From CAZEYT01 sp964516295 (GTDB taxonomy: Bacteria; Verrucomicrobiota; Verrucomicrobiia; Chthoniobacterales; Terrimicrobiaceae): a stretch of DNA of 35,028 nucleotides. Under the pieces are notes generated by a model. The model was given only the letters and a program-made list of their open reading frames with translations. It was not told the DNA's origin and made no database searches. Positions 1 through 8,603 of the stretch are shown here, in pieces; the stretch's first letter is position 1, and each line of letters starts with the position of its first letter. The position numbers and the translations under genes are program-made. The stretch is from NCBI GenBank assembly GCA_964516295.1, contig CAZEYT010000026.1:1-35028 (forward strand), given 5' to 3'.

Positions 1-1587
1 GATCAGGGTCGTGTAGCCGCCTTTGGCAAAGGTGTAGGCGAGATTGACAAGGGTGGTGGTTTTTCCTTCGCCGGCCCCGCCGCTCACAATCGTAATGGTA
101 TTGGCGTCGGAAGATTTTCGGTTGAACTCGATGTTCGTCCGCATGATCCGATACGCCTCCGCATCGGGATTGTCATCCGTGTCGTTGATGAGCACGGAGA
201 TTCCCTTGGGGATTACGGCGAGAACAGGAACCTGGAGGAACGTCTCGACGTCCTCCATGGTTTTCACGCTGGTGTCGAGATATTCGATGAAGAAGGCGAG
301 ACCGACGCCGAAAACCAGTCCGACAACCACGCCGAGGAAGATGTTTAGCATCACGCGGGGTCGGGAGGGTGCACCGGCCACTTCGGCACGTTCCCAGATC
401 ACGGCCGGGTTTTGAGGCATCGTGCGCTGCATGGTCTCGGTGGAGAGACGCATTTCCGCAGCTTCCAGCACCCGCTTGGCTTGGATGTAGTTGTTCTTGG
501 CTTCGTAGTATCCGGCAGCGCGAGTCTTAGCATCCTGTTGGCCGCCCTGGCTTTCGCGCAGCCGTTCCTCCAGCTCGGCGAGGGACGCTTCGGCGATTCT
601 GAGATTTGCCTCCAAACTTGTGCGGAGTGACTTGATCTGACTTTGAAGCTGCGCCGACATGACCTCTTTCTTGGCTTGCAGAGCCTTGACGGTCGGGTGG
701 TTGGCACCGAGGCCGCCATTGAGAAGACGTGCCTCCTCCGCTGCCGCTTCCTGATACTGCGGGAGAACTTGGGAGATGGTTGGATCTTGAATCTCCAGAG
801 TCGTGATGCTCCGCATGATCTGGTCATCGGTGAGTTTGGAGATGGTCTCGTGGCGGGCGCGAAGAGAGGAAACGCGAAGGCGCTCCTGACTGACCTGGCT
901 TTCGACCGCGATGAGAACCTGATTCGCGGCGAAATTGGGGTCCTCAACGTTATCGGGATTAAGATCTTGGATATTGTTCTCCACCCGAATGCGCTGGGCT
1001 TCCGCACGCAGCTCGTCGACTTTTTTCTTTTGCTTGGAGACTTCGTCCTGGAGTTGGGCGAGGGATCGATTGACCCACTCCTGTTGGTCCGCGATTCGCT
1101 TCTTCTGATATTCCTCGGCGATTCGGTTGGCGATTTCGGCCGCCTCTTGGCGGTCGGTGCTCATCACGGTGATCTGGATCAGTTCCGTATTGCGAATTTC
1201 GCGAATATCGATCATCCTCCGCAGCCGGAAATACGCCTGTTCTTTGCTGGTGAAGCCGTAAGCCTCCTTCCACTTTTGTTCCAATCCCAGAGACTCGATG
1301 ACGGGGTAGAGCATCTCTTTCCGCTGCAGAATTTCGAACTGGGTGGAGAGAAATCGCGGGTCGAAGCCGACTCCGGAGCGGTCCGTGAAGACTGGAAGCA
1401 CGGTATCACTCTGCTTGATCTGCATGGTGACTGCCGAGGCATACTGCTTCGGCATGAAGTACGTGACGACCGCGGCGGTGATGACGACGAGTAAAAAAAC
1501 AAAAATGATTAGAGGAAGTCGGACCCGGATGACCCGCCAGTAATCTAGGAAGTGGAGTTTGAGCTCGCCGGACTCGGAATTGTTCAT
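1..1587 (-). CDS. Wzc-like polysaccharide chain-length determinant / tyrosine autokinase (3' end cut by window edge)
   Basis: The frame is open from an ATG at 1587 to the left edge, giving 529 codons; the stop lies outside the window. The product resembles polysaccharide co-polymerase/BY-kinase proteins of the inner membrane, which control polymer length and export by autophosphorylation. A first membrane helix covers about residues 24-44. A long coiled, charged periplasmic region (Wzz/GNVR type) follows. A second membrane helix comes just before the motif EYLDTSVKTMEDVE, typical of the junction to the kinase. The last visible residues contain a Walker A loop, SGGAGEGKTTT, at about 502-512. 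Walker A', Walker B and the tyrosine cluster would lie beyond the edge, so kinase activity is inferred. It follows the outer-membrane barrel gene by 145 bases. No clear Shine-Dalgarno precedes this ATG, but the N-terminus fits the family well. Confidence 0.92.
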   Translation of the reverse strand, partial: MNNSESGELKLHFLDYWRVIRVRLPLIIFVFLLVVITAAVVTYFMPKQYASAVTMQIKQSDTVLPVFTDRSGVGFDPRFLSTQFEILQRKEMLYPVIESLGLEQKWKEAYGFTSKEQAYFRLRRMIDIREIRNTELIQITVMSTDRQEAAEIANRIAEEYQKKRIADQQEWVNRSLAQLQDEVSKQKKKVDELRAEAQRIRVENNIQDLNPDNVEDPNFAANQVLIAVESQVSQERLRVSSLRARHETISKLTDDQIMRSITTLEIQDPTISQVLPQYQEAAAEEARLLNGGLGANHPTVKALQAKKEVMSAQLQSQIKSLRTSLEANLRIAEASLAELEERLRESQGGQQDAKTRAAGYYEAKNNYIQAKRVLEAAEMRLSTETMQRTMPQNPAVIWERAEVAGAPSRPRVMLNIFLGVVVGLVFGVGLAFFIEYLDTSVKTMEDVETFLQVPVLAVIPKGISVLINDTDDNPDAEAYRIMRTNIEFNRKSSDANTITIVSGGAGEGKTTTLVNLAYTFAKGGYTTLI

Positions 1588-1732
1588 ACCGTCGGGATTG
1601 GTTTCTTGGATCGGTTCCGGTTCGGGAGGGAGGGCGACTTCACAGTTACTGGGATGTGTGGGAGCTTAGACCGAACGTGACGCCCGATCAAGCGGTTAAC
1701 TGTCGCCGACTTCTGCGGTTCAAAGAGTTGTT

Positions 1733-3016
1733 CTAGAACGAAAGGTTTGCCCCAACGTAAGCCACATTTCTGGTATACTCCACACTGATCTGTTGGGGCG
1801 CGTTTACAGCCGTGAACTGATACCCAGCGCTAAGGGAGACCAAGCGGTTGACGCGAAAGCTGAGACCGGCTGTGAAGTCGTACACAGTCTGGTAGTAGCT
1901 TGGGATAACGCCGGGTTGATCGAAGTAATCCGCTTCAAAGCTGAATCCAATGTTTCCGGAAATCCGCGAGGTGAATCCGTGGGCGATGGTAATTCCGGTG
2001 CGGAATGTTTGGCGTTGGGTGACATTGGTCAGGCCCGATGCTTCGGTTCCGTAGCGGGCATTCCACGCGACGCTGGAATTTTGGGCAAACTGATAAGAAA
2101 GATTGGATTCCCCGTATGGTCCGACGTAGGTGGAGCGTCCATCAACGGCGTTGTTGAGGAAACGTTGTTCCACACCAGCCCGTAGAGTCCACTTGAATCG
2201 GGGATTGAAGATCTGGTCAAAGCCGAGGAGACCGAAGTTACCAAAGCTGTTTTGGTCGGCTCCGACATAGGTCACGACCTGCGCGCGGTATTCGGCAACG
2301 ATGGTAGTCTTGGGAAGAAGGAGCCAGCGGAAGGATTGTTTGGCAGTCTGCTGGAAGTAGGAGAGCGTGTCGTTGAGCGAGCTTTCGAGATAGTAGTTGG
2401 CGTAAAGATTGTAGCCAGTGACGGTCGAGAATTTCTCGGACCACTGGTAGGCGCCTTCGAGGGAGGTGTTGGTGTAGATGTAGTCGCCGTCGACGCGGTT
2501 CGTGCCGCCAATAATCGACGTATCCGGCTGAGAGAGATAAGCCGTGACAGTGTTCAGCGACAGGGTCAAACGCGGGGAAAATTCGTAGATGGCCCCGAGC
2601 GAAAGCGAGCCGTTGAAATCCACTTTCTCGCCGGGGCGGGTGTAGTAGTAGGTGACGCCGCCGCCGAGATCGGCGTTGAGTTTGAGGCGTGGGCCGCCAA
2701 AGTCGTAGCTGACTCCGGCGGCAACGTTTGTGTAGAAGCTGCTGTCTTTGTTGGTCCGGGTGGTGAAGAGGTTGTCATCGAACCCCTCACGGACGGCGAA
2801 GGTGAACGCCAGGGGGACTTGGCCGATCATTTCCAGCGGGGCGTCGAGGACCCCGGAGCCCAGGCCGTCACTATTCGACGAGAAATCAGCTGGCGGAGGT
2901 GGAAGGTAGAGGCTCCGAGCGGTGCCGACTGTATCCTGAGCCCCAGTCGTGAAAGACGCCGCGAAAAGAGCACTTGCTCCGACGCCAATTGCCAAAAATG
3001 ATTTTCGAAATTCCAT
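1733..3016 (-). CDS. Outer-membrane beta-barrel protein of the exopolysaccharide locus
   Basis: The 427-residue protein starts with a clear signal peptide (MEFRKSFLAIGVGASALFAASF, cleaved near TGAQD). The rest is dominated by alternating aromatic/polar beta strands rich in Tyr, Asn and Ser. It ends in a C-terminal Phe (YVGANLSF), the usual BAM recognition signal of outer-membrane barrels. It resembles the putative beta-barrel porins (BBP2-like) often found in EPS loci, and may form or support the outer-membrane exit for the polymer; that role is inferred from position. A TTG at 3055 would add 13 residues ahead of the signal peptide, so the ATG at 3016 is preferred. It lies between the O-antigen ligase-like gene, 75 bases upstream, and the Wzc-like kinase, in the same direction. 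Confidence 0.85.
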   Translation of the reverse strand: MEFRKSFLAIGVGASALFAASFTTGAQDTVGTARSLYLPPPPADFSSNSDGLGSGVLDAPLEMIGQVPLAFTFAVREGFDDNLFTTRTNKDSSFYTNVAAGVSYDFGGPRLKLNADLGGGVTYYYTRPGEKVDFNGSLSLGAIYEFSPRLTLSLNTVTAYLSQPDTSIIGGTNRVDGDYIYTNTSLEGAYQWSEKFSTVTGYNLYANYYLESSLNDTLSYFQQTAKQSFRWLLLPKTTIVAEYRAQVVTYVGADQNSFGNFGLLGFDQIFNPRFKWTLRAGVEQRFLNNAVDGRSTYVGPYGESNLSYQFAQNSSVAWNARYGTEASGLTNVTQRQTFRTGITIAHGFTSRISGNIGFSFEADYFDQPGVIPSYYQTVYDFTAGLSFRVNRLVSLSAGYQFTAVNAPQQISVEYTRNVAYVGANLSF

Positions 3017-3091
3017 AGCGTTGCTTTTCAAGCTTCCAAGTTTTTTAACGCCCAACTTTCGCTTGGCAACCTATTTTGCCTGAAATTTTCT

Positions 3092-4969
3092 TCATTGTGC
3101 CTGTGGTGAACCTTTCGAGGTGCTGAGATTTCGCAACCTTTCGTTTGCAAAGGTGCACCCCGGGAGTTGCAGACTGACTTGGTAGGCTCGGATGGCAGCC
3201 TCGGCCCGTCCGCTTTGCTCGAGGGTGAGGGCACGGAATTCGTGCATGGTGGGACTGCCGGGGTCGAGACGGATGGCTTCGACATGTTCGCGTTCGGCAC
3301 TTTCATAGTCTCCAGTGCGCGAAAGAGCCATGGCGAGGAGGAGGTGGTTCCACCGTTCGTCGGGATCGAGGCGAACGGCCTCGCGAAGATGCTCGATCGC
3401 AACCTGTGGCGGAACGAGTGCTGCGGCGTCGTTGGACCGCAAGGACGCCTCGGCGGCGAACCGGCGGAGACGCGAGTGGCTCGGCTCTTCCCGGAGGGCA
3501 TTGGTCGCGATCCCGGCAGCCCGGAATGGGTCTCCGCCCAACATGGCATTTTCGGCGCGGAGGGCTTCCACTTCGACGGGTGCCAGACGAACAAGGAGAT
3601 ACCCGAGAGTAAGTCCTCCTCCCAGGGCTGCGACCGATGCAAACCGGCGGATCCATCGGCCACCGGAAGTTTTTTTAAGTGACGGGAGTCCTGAGTTGGC
3701 CAAAAGGCCGACGCACAGCGACATGAGAAACGCGTTCGCCGGGATTTGCATGTTGTAGTCGAAAAAGGAATGCGCGACTCCCGCCGCAACAGCACAAATC
3801 GCCCCGGCAGAAAAGGCCACGGAATTGCTCTGCGGGCGACTCGACGACGCCATGCGTTCCCGAAGCGCACGGACCAAGCCGCTTAATCCGGCCCGCATAT
3901 TTGCCACCAGTGCAAGGGACAGTAGAACCAGCCCGAGCAGTCCATAATCGGCAAGCATTTGCGCCCAGTCATTGTGGGCATAAAGGTCGTTCGCAGTATC
4001 TCGCACTCCGGTAAGCCGTCGCGACTTGTTCGTAAACGAGCCGGCTCCCGTGCCGAGCAGGGGTTCGACCTGACTTTGACGGACAACGGCTTTCCAGAGC
4101 TCAATGCGATACGAATCTTCCGTAAGCCGGGCCATCCGGGCCTGCACTGTTCCGCTTTCCCGGAAAAAAACAAAGGCTCCACCGAAGACAGCGACGGCCG
4201 CGACGATTGTGATGAGGGCAAACGGGATCCGACGGTCACGAGCCCCGACAACAAGCCCTGGTAAAAGGAGTGCGATAAGGGTCAGGGATCCCGCCAGCAG
4301 GCCGACGACACCTCCACGACTCAAGGTCAGCAACACCCCCAAGGCACACATTCCGCCCACGTAGGCGAAGAGGATTTTGGCCCAGATCGGACATCGTCCG
4401 AACACAGCGAGTCCGAATCCGAAAAAGGCGGTCGCGTTCAGCATCCAGGAGAGTTGATTACCGCTGATGAACGACCCATGGGCGCGCTGCACACCGGCGA
4501 CGACCGGCTTGCCAAACCAGGCGCGCATCTGCTCGCTGATCCAAGGTTGTGGAAAAAACGAGCCCTCGCTTGTGAATTGCAGTGCGGCCACAAAACACTG
4601 GCCCATGGCTGCGGCGAAAAGGAGGGACACGAGCACATAGCGTGACGCGGGAGTGGTGAGACCGGCGGCGGTGAGGAGATAGACCACGCCGCATCCGAGT
4701 ACCAGAAAGGTATAAAAGACCTGAAGATCCTGGCCGGTTGAATTCCACGAGCGCCACACCAGATATCCGCCCAGCGCCACCACCGAGGCCACCGCCCACC
4801 CATCGGGCGAGACCGCCCGCCTCCAGAAAAAGATTGTCCCGCCCAGCAGTCCGGCCACGGCCAGCAAGGCATACGACGGCATGCTGAAAATCACCCGCAG
4901 GATCCCTCCGTAGCCGACTTGCGACAGGATCACCGCGGACGCGATCAGGATGGCGAGGATGATTCTCAT
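3092..4969 (-). CDS. O-antigen ligase/polymerase-like membrane protein with C-terminal TPR region
   Basis: This 625-residue protein has about a dozen hydrophobic segments in its first 450 residues, followed by a soluble tail. The segment LLTLSRGGVVGLLAGS and the later periplasmic-loop motif AHNDWAQMLADYGLLGLV are characteristic of the Wzy_C/O-antigen ligase superfamily. These enzymes transfer or polymerise undecaprenyl-linked glycans at the periplasmic face of the inner membrane. From about residue 480, helical pairs such as HLREAVRLDPDERWNHLLLA and EHVEAIRLDPGSP look like TPR repeats, a common extension in this superfamily. It starts 16 bases after the cyclase gene and is followed by the barrel and Wzc-like genes, so it is probably the polymerase or ligase of this EPS locus. 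Ligase and polymerase cannot be told apart from sequence. Confidence 0.88.
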   Translation of the reverse strand: MRIILAILIASAVILSQVGYGGILRVIFSMPSYALLAVAGLLGGTIFFWRRAVSPDGWAVASVVALGGYLVWRSWNSTGQDLQVFYTFLVLGCGVVYLLTAAGLTTPASRYVLVSLLFAAAMGQCFVAALQFTSEGSFFPQPWISEQMRAWFGKPVVAGVQRAHGSFISGNQLSWMLNATAFFGFGLAVFGRCPIWAKILFAYVGGMCALGVLLTLSRGGVVGLLAGSLTLIALLLPGLVVGARDRRIPFALITIVAAVAVFGGAFVFFRESGTVQARMARLTEDSYRIELWKAVVRQSQVEPLLGTGAGSFTNKSRRLTGVRDTANDLYAHNDWAQMLADYGLLGLVLLSLALVANMRAGLSGLVRALRERMASSSRPQSNSVAFSAGAICAVAAGVAHSFFDYNMQIPANAFLMSLCVGLLANSGLPSLKKTSGGRWIRRFASVAALGGGLTLGYLLVRLAPVEVEALRAENAMLGGDPFRAAGIATNALREEPSHSRLRRFAAEASLRSNDAAALVPPQVAIEHLREAVRLDPDERWNHLLLAMALSRTGDYESAEREHVEAIRLDPGSPTMHEFRALTLEQSGRAEAAIRAYQVSLQLPGCTFANERLRNLSTSKGSPQAQ

Positions 4970-4985
4970 GACCCGACCCCAACAT

Positions 4986-7211
4986 TCATTTTTCCAGAGA
5001 AAAGACGAGATCGACCACCGGAACCGAACCGCTCAAGTTTTGGCAGCGGGCGGCCATCGCGAGGGCCGGATTGAAGTTACCCGGTTCGAACGTCGCCGCC
5101 TCTTGAAACGCCGCCTGAGCGGCCGACCAATTTCCGGATCGGTAAATCTCGCGCGCTGCGGCATACGCCTCCAGGCGGGGCAGAGCTGCCTCGCGGACGG
5201 CTGCTCCCCGCCCGAGAAGTTCGAAGACATCTACCGGCTGGCTCCGCCCGGGGACGAGCACGCGATCCAGCGCACGGAAGACCAGCTCGGCATCATCCCG
5301 GCTGGCTTCCTCCCGGGTTGGTCCGGAAACGAGAATGCCCACGCGAAAATGTGCGGCCGCCGCCTCGAGACGCTGGGCGAGATTCACCGTATCGCCCATC
5401 ATGGTGTAATTGAAGCGCAACTGGGACCCGATATTCCCCACAACCGCCGACCCGGTGTGGAGGCCCACGCGGCTCCGCATCGAGCGCACCTCTTCCGGCC
5501 AACGGCCGGGATCGGCTCCCCACCGTTCGCGAAGCCGGGCCTGCCCGGCTTGGAGCCCGATGGCGGCCCGACATGCCGCCGCCGCGTGATCCGCACAGTG
5601 CAGAGGGGCCCCAAAAATCGAAACGATGGCGTCGCCAACGTACTTGTCGAGTGTTCCCCCCGCGTCCATGACTGCCGCCGTGCCCTCGGTGAGATATTCA
5701 CTCATCATGGCCACGAGTTCAGTGGCTGGGAGCGTCTCGGCAATCGAGGAGAAAGCCACGATATCGCTGAAGAACGCGGTGATTTCGACTTCCACGCCGC
5801 CGGTGGTCGGTGGAATGTCCTTTTCGATCATCTCCGCGACGACTGCGGCCGAGACATAGGTGCCGAAAAGCTCGCGAATCCGTCTTTTCTGCCGACGTTC
5901 CCGGGACAATTGCAGAACCACGGCCACAAACCCACAGCTTCCCACCGCCCCGAGCGGGGCTACGACGGGAAGAACGAGATCCCATCTCGCAAAGGCCAAC
6001 CAAGAGATTACCAGATAGACCGGGACGAGCGCGACCGCCAAGAGCTTGCCTTTGCGCGACCAGCGATCCGACACCAAACTGAATGCCCCGGCCGCAAAAC
6101 CCAAGCCGACGATCAGAAGCACATTCACCCAGACCGGCGGACGCTTGAGAAAGCGACCCGAGACCAGCATCTGGAGGAGGTTTCCATGGAGCGAAACACG
6201 GGGAACCGGAGCCGGACCGCTCAGCGGCAACACCGACACGTCTTTGAGTTGCGGATCGGTGGGCCCGATGAGCACCACGGCATCTCGAAACGGTTCAAAA
6301 AATGCCGCAGCTTCGGCCTTTTCGGCGTCTGTGCCGGTTTCGGCGTAGCGCCCGGCCACGAGGACTTGAACGATGCTGGCGGAGGGGTTTTGGTGCCAAG
6401 CCGTGAACCAGTTTGGCTCCACAAATTGCCCCAAAACCAACGGAACCTCGGCACGCGGTGTGCCATTCGGGTCGCGAACGATCAAGCGTGACCGCTCGAT
6501 CGAAACGGCGCTTTCGTCGAGATCCCATCCGAGCAGGGCAAGTTCCAGCGACAACGGAAAATACGAGTGGCCCTTGGTTTGCGCGAAAAACGGCACGATC
6601 GCCGCACCATCGCCGAAGGTATTGATGAGTCCGATGTGACCCCAGGTCGGGCCGACCAGCGGAAAGACCGGCATTTCGGGCAGAGACAACCGGGCCGGAT
6701 CCTGCTTCTCAAAAACATAGGGAAACCCACCCGATGTCTCATCAGCCGGCGCGAAGGCTGCCGCCAGAACGACATTTGTATGGCGCTTTATCGAACGCCC
6801 AAAAGCCGTATTTCCCTCCTCGGCCTTGGCGTGCCCTTCCTGCGGGATGCCGGCGGGAGAGAAGACGAAGTCGAGGCCGGCGGAATGGATTTTCCCGTGC
6901 TCAAAGAGCACATCCAGCGTGCGGGCAAAAACCTCGCGATTCCACGGGAAGTTCCCGATCTGCTCGATCGCCTCGAAGTCCACATTCACGTAGATCACCG
7001 GAACTGGAGTCGGCAGAGGGCCGCGCAGTGCGAAGCGGGCATCGAGGGTTTTCCGCTCGAGAAAATCCAGCGCCCCATCCGGCCCCAAGACGATGGATCC
7101 GTGACGGGTCGGAACAAGGGGGACCTGCGAGAGGAGAACCCAGATCACGCAGACGCCCAAGAGAAGACCAGCGGACCACCAGCGGAATGAGGCTGCCGGC
7201 TCGCGGCTCAT
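4986..7211 (-). CDS. CHASE2-domain class III adenylate/guanylate cyclase
   Basis: The 741-residue protein has an N-terminal membrane anchor, a large extracytoplasmic CHASE2 sensor domain (about 45-340), three more membrane helices, a cyclase catalytic domain (about 460-650) and a TPR-like tail. The catalytic domain shows the first metal Asp in FSDIVAFSSIAE, the second in GDAIVSIFGAP, the substrate Lys in TLDKYVGDAI, and the transition-state Asn and Arg in VNLAQRLE. The residue that is often Asp before YT is Asn here (RFNYTMMGDTVN). That form is also seen in other CHASE2 cyclases, so cAMP is likely but cGMP is not excluded. It probably converts an envelope signal into a cyclic nucleotide. FecR-domain genes often sit next to CHASE2 cyclases, as here. 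A strong hairpin lies just upstream of the ATG. Confidence 0.93.
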   Translation of the reverse strand: MSREPAASFRWWSAGLLLGVCVIWVLLSQVPLVPTRHGSIVLGPDGALDFLERKTLDARFALRGPLPTPVPVIYVNVDFEAIEQIGNFPWNREVFARTLDVLFEHGKIHSAGLDFVFSPAGIPQEGHAKAEEGNTAFGRSIKRHTNVVLAAAFAPADETSGGFPYVFEKQDPARLSLPEMPVFPLVGPTWGHIGLINTFGDGAAIVPFFAQTKGHSYFPLSLELALLGWDLDESAVSIERSRLIVRDPNGTPRAEVPLVLGQFVEPNWFTAWHQNPSASIVQVLVAGRYAETGTDAEKAEAAAFFEPFRDAVVLIGPTDPQLKDVSVLPLSGPAPVPRVSLHGNLLQMLVSGRFLKRPPVWVNVLLIVGLGFAAGAFSLVSDRWSRKGKLLAVALVPVYLVISWLAFARWDLVLPVVAPLGAVGSCGFVAVVLQLSRERRQKRRIRELFGTYVSAAVVAEMIEKDIPPTTGGVEVEITAFFSDIVAFSSIAETLPATELVAMMSEYLTEGTAAVMDAGGTLDKYVGDAIVSIFGAPLHCADHAAAACRAAIGLQAGQARLRERWGADPGRWPEEVRSMRSRVGLHTGSAVVGNIGSQLRFNYTMMGDTVNLAQRLEAAAAHFRVGILVSGPTREEASRDDAELVFRALDRVLVPGRSQPVDVFELLGRGAAVREAALPRLEAYAAAREIYRSGNWSAAQAAFQEAATFEPGNFNPALAMAARCQNLSGSVPVVDLVFSLEK

Positions 7212-7217
7212 AAACGA

Positions 7218-7249
7218 AACGGGGTGGAGATGACAATCCCCACCCCGTT
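7218..7249 (-). terminator. Strong hairpin between fecR-like gene and cyclase ATG (attenuator or terminator candidate)
   Basis: The inverted repeat AACGGGGTGG (7218-7227) / CCACCCCGTT (7240-7249) is perfect over 10 bp. On the minus-strand transcript it extends through one G-U wobble and three more pairs to a 14-bp stem with a four-base loop. It is followed by UCGUUUAUG, a weakly U-rich tail that runs into the cyclase start codon six bases later. It could terminate most fecR transcription, or hide the ribosome-binding region of the cyclase. Confidence 0.6.
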
Positions 7250-7281
7250 CAAATCAGACGAGGATGTTCGGACGGAACGTT

Positions 7282-8307
7282 TCAGCGCCCGTAGGGTGGT
7301 GGGACCGGGGGGGTCCCTGGGGAAGGCGTCGGTGTCGGGGTGGCCGTGGAGATGCTGGGCGGATTTTGAGCGCCGCCACTGCCGCCACCGCCACCGCCAC
7401 CACCACCTCCCCCGCCGCCCGGGAGTGTTCCAACATCAATGGCTCCTTGGCCAAAGCCGGATTCATCACCCAAGTCTCCGAGAGGAGGAGAAACAGATGT
7501 TGTCGAGACCCCACCGTCGACGAAAAAGTTTCTACCAAAAGCTTCCCGGAAGCGTTGGGCCACTGCCTCTTGCTCTTCCGGGGTCAAGTTCTGCGGATCT
7601 TGGAAATTGAAGGTCTGACCGAGATTCCCGGAAATGCTGATCTGCTCGGCGGCTGTGACCGACTTGGTGGTGCCGGTCGAATCAACAAAATCGACGCGCC
7701 CGGTTTCCACCGTGAGGGTCCCGACAAAGCTGCCGTTGGGTGCAACACTTACGGAGATTACAAATCTGGTGCCACGGATGCCTGCCGTTCCAAGCGGAGT
7801 GGTGATCTTCATGCTCGACCCGTCGTTCAGTTTACGAACATCGCCAAGAACAGAGCCTTTTTTAAGGGCAAGCTCTGTGACCGACCGTGTAGGTTCAGAC
7901 TTTGCAGATGCGATATCGTAAGATGCCGGATCAAACGGGTCTTGTAGGAATTTTTTGATGGAGAAGACGCTGTTTTGCTCCACACTAATGGCCGTGCCGT
8001 TCGAGAAGAGGAGAACGACCCGGGAGTTCGGGCCAGTTTGGATTTCTTCGCCTTGATGGAGGATGTAGCCGACCTTCGCAGCCGTCTTTTGGCCTACAGC
8101 AACATCAGGAAGCTGGCGGCCGAGTTGCTCGTCGAGAGGATTCAGTTTTCCGACCGGAGCCGATTTCTGAGACACGAAGGCTTCGCCCTCGACCTTGCCT
8201 ATGCGGATGTCACCAAACTCGGTGGGCTCGGCGGATTGCAGGGACGGTGTCGAGGCGGAGAGAAAAACGACCAACGCCACCAAAGAGGACCAAAAGAAGG
8301 TTTTCAT
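7282..8307 (-). CDS. Secreted FecR-domain protein with poly-Gly and Pro/Thr-rich tail
   Basis: This 341-residue protein has a signal peptide (MKTFFWSSLVALVVFLSAS, cleaved near LQSAEP). A FecR-type domain follows at about residues 70-190, with recognisable stretches such as EIQTGPNSRVVLLFSNGTAISV and KITTPLGTAGIRGTRFVISV. This is the periplasmic beta-rich FecR domain, not a full ferric-citrate sensor: there is no TonB-box receptor or sigma factor nearby. The C-terminus has a run of about 13 Gly and then a Pro/Thr/Ser tail ending in PPPYGR, which looks like a flexible surface linker. It is the first gene of the EPS locus on the minus strand, 70 bases ahead of the CHASE2 cyclase, a pairing seen in other bacteria. 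Its role is unknown; ligand or polymer sensing is a guess. Confidence 0.85.
   Translation of the reverse strand: MKTFFWSSLVALVVFLSASTPSLQSAEPTEFGDIRIGKVEGEAFVSQKSAPVGKLNPLDEQLGRQLPDVAVGQKTAAKVGYILHQGEEIQTGPNSRVVLLFSNGTAISVEQNSVFSIKKFLQDPFDPASYDIASAKSEPTRSVTELALKKGSVLGDVRKLNDGSSMKITTPLGTAGIRGTRFVISVSVAPNGSFVGTLTVETGRVDFVDSTGTTKSVTAAEQISISGNLGQTFNFQDPQNLTPEEQEAVAQRFREAFGRNFFVDGGVSTTSVSPPLGDLGDESGFGQGAIDVGTLPGGGGGGGGGGGGGSGGAQNPPSISTATPTPTPSPGTPPVPPPYGR
7372..7421. repeat. Trinucleotide tract encoding poly-Gly in the FecR-domain protein
   Basis: Near-continuous CCN/GGN triplets encode roughly 13 consecutive glycines on the minus strand. Length changes by whole triplets would keep the frame and change only the linker length. 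Confidence 0.75.
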
Positions 8308-8317
8308 AATCGTTTCC

Positions 8318-8329
8318 GTAGGCTCCTAC
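8318..8329 (-). promoter_or_regulatory. Perfect palindrome upstream of the fecR-like start
   Basis: GTAGGCTCCTAC is a perfect 12-base palindrome ending 11 bases before the ATG at 8307. On the transcript it includes an AGGAG-like stretch, though that is about 15 bases from the ATG and so too far for a typical ribosome-binding site. It could be a small operator or a leader hairpin, or chance. Confidence 0.25.
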
Positions 8330-8529
8330 ACCTTCTTCCCACAGTTGGCAAGCGTTAAGTCACCGGGCAAGGGTCTGAAGCCCGGATAAGCGGAGGGCAG
8401 CGAGTCGATTGATACTCCCGATCCAGCCCTGACCAACCGCCACACACTTTATCCAAAATAGCTGCCCCACTTTTCGAGATCTCCAGCGTTCATCTGGTTT
8501 GGCCGGATCGAGATCATCCCGAGGGAAGC

Positions 8530-8603
8530 TGGCTGCCCCGCATGGACTCGAACCATGAATAACGGCTCCAAAGGCCGCTGTGTTACCATTACACCACAGG
8601 GCA
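8530..8603 (-). tRNA. tRNA-Gln (anticodon UUG)
   Basis: On the minus strand the sequence folds as a complete cloverleaf. The acceptor stem is TGCCCTG/CGGGGCA (8597-8603 with 8534-8540, one T-G pair). The D arm is GTGT/ACAC. The anticodon stem is GCGGC/GCCGT with loop CTTTGGA, giving anticodon TTG. The T arm is CATGG-TTCGAGT-CCATG. The discriminator base is G, and the 3' CCA is encoded at 8530-8532. It stands alone, with no neighbouring tRNA. Confidence 0.95.

Noticed and set aside
4950..6491. 513-codon plus-strand frame opposite the cyclase
   Set aside because: Shadow of the cyclase catalytic domain; His/Arg/Gly-rich with no family motif.
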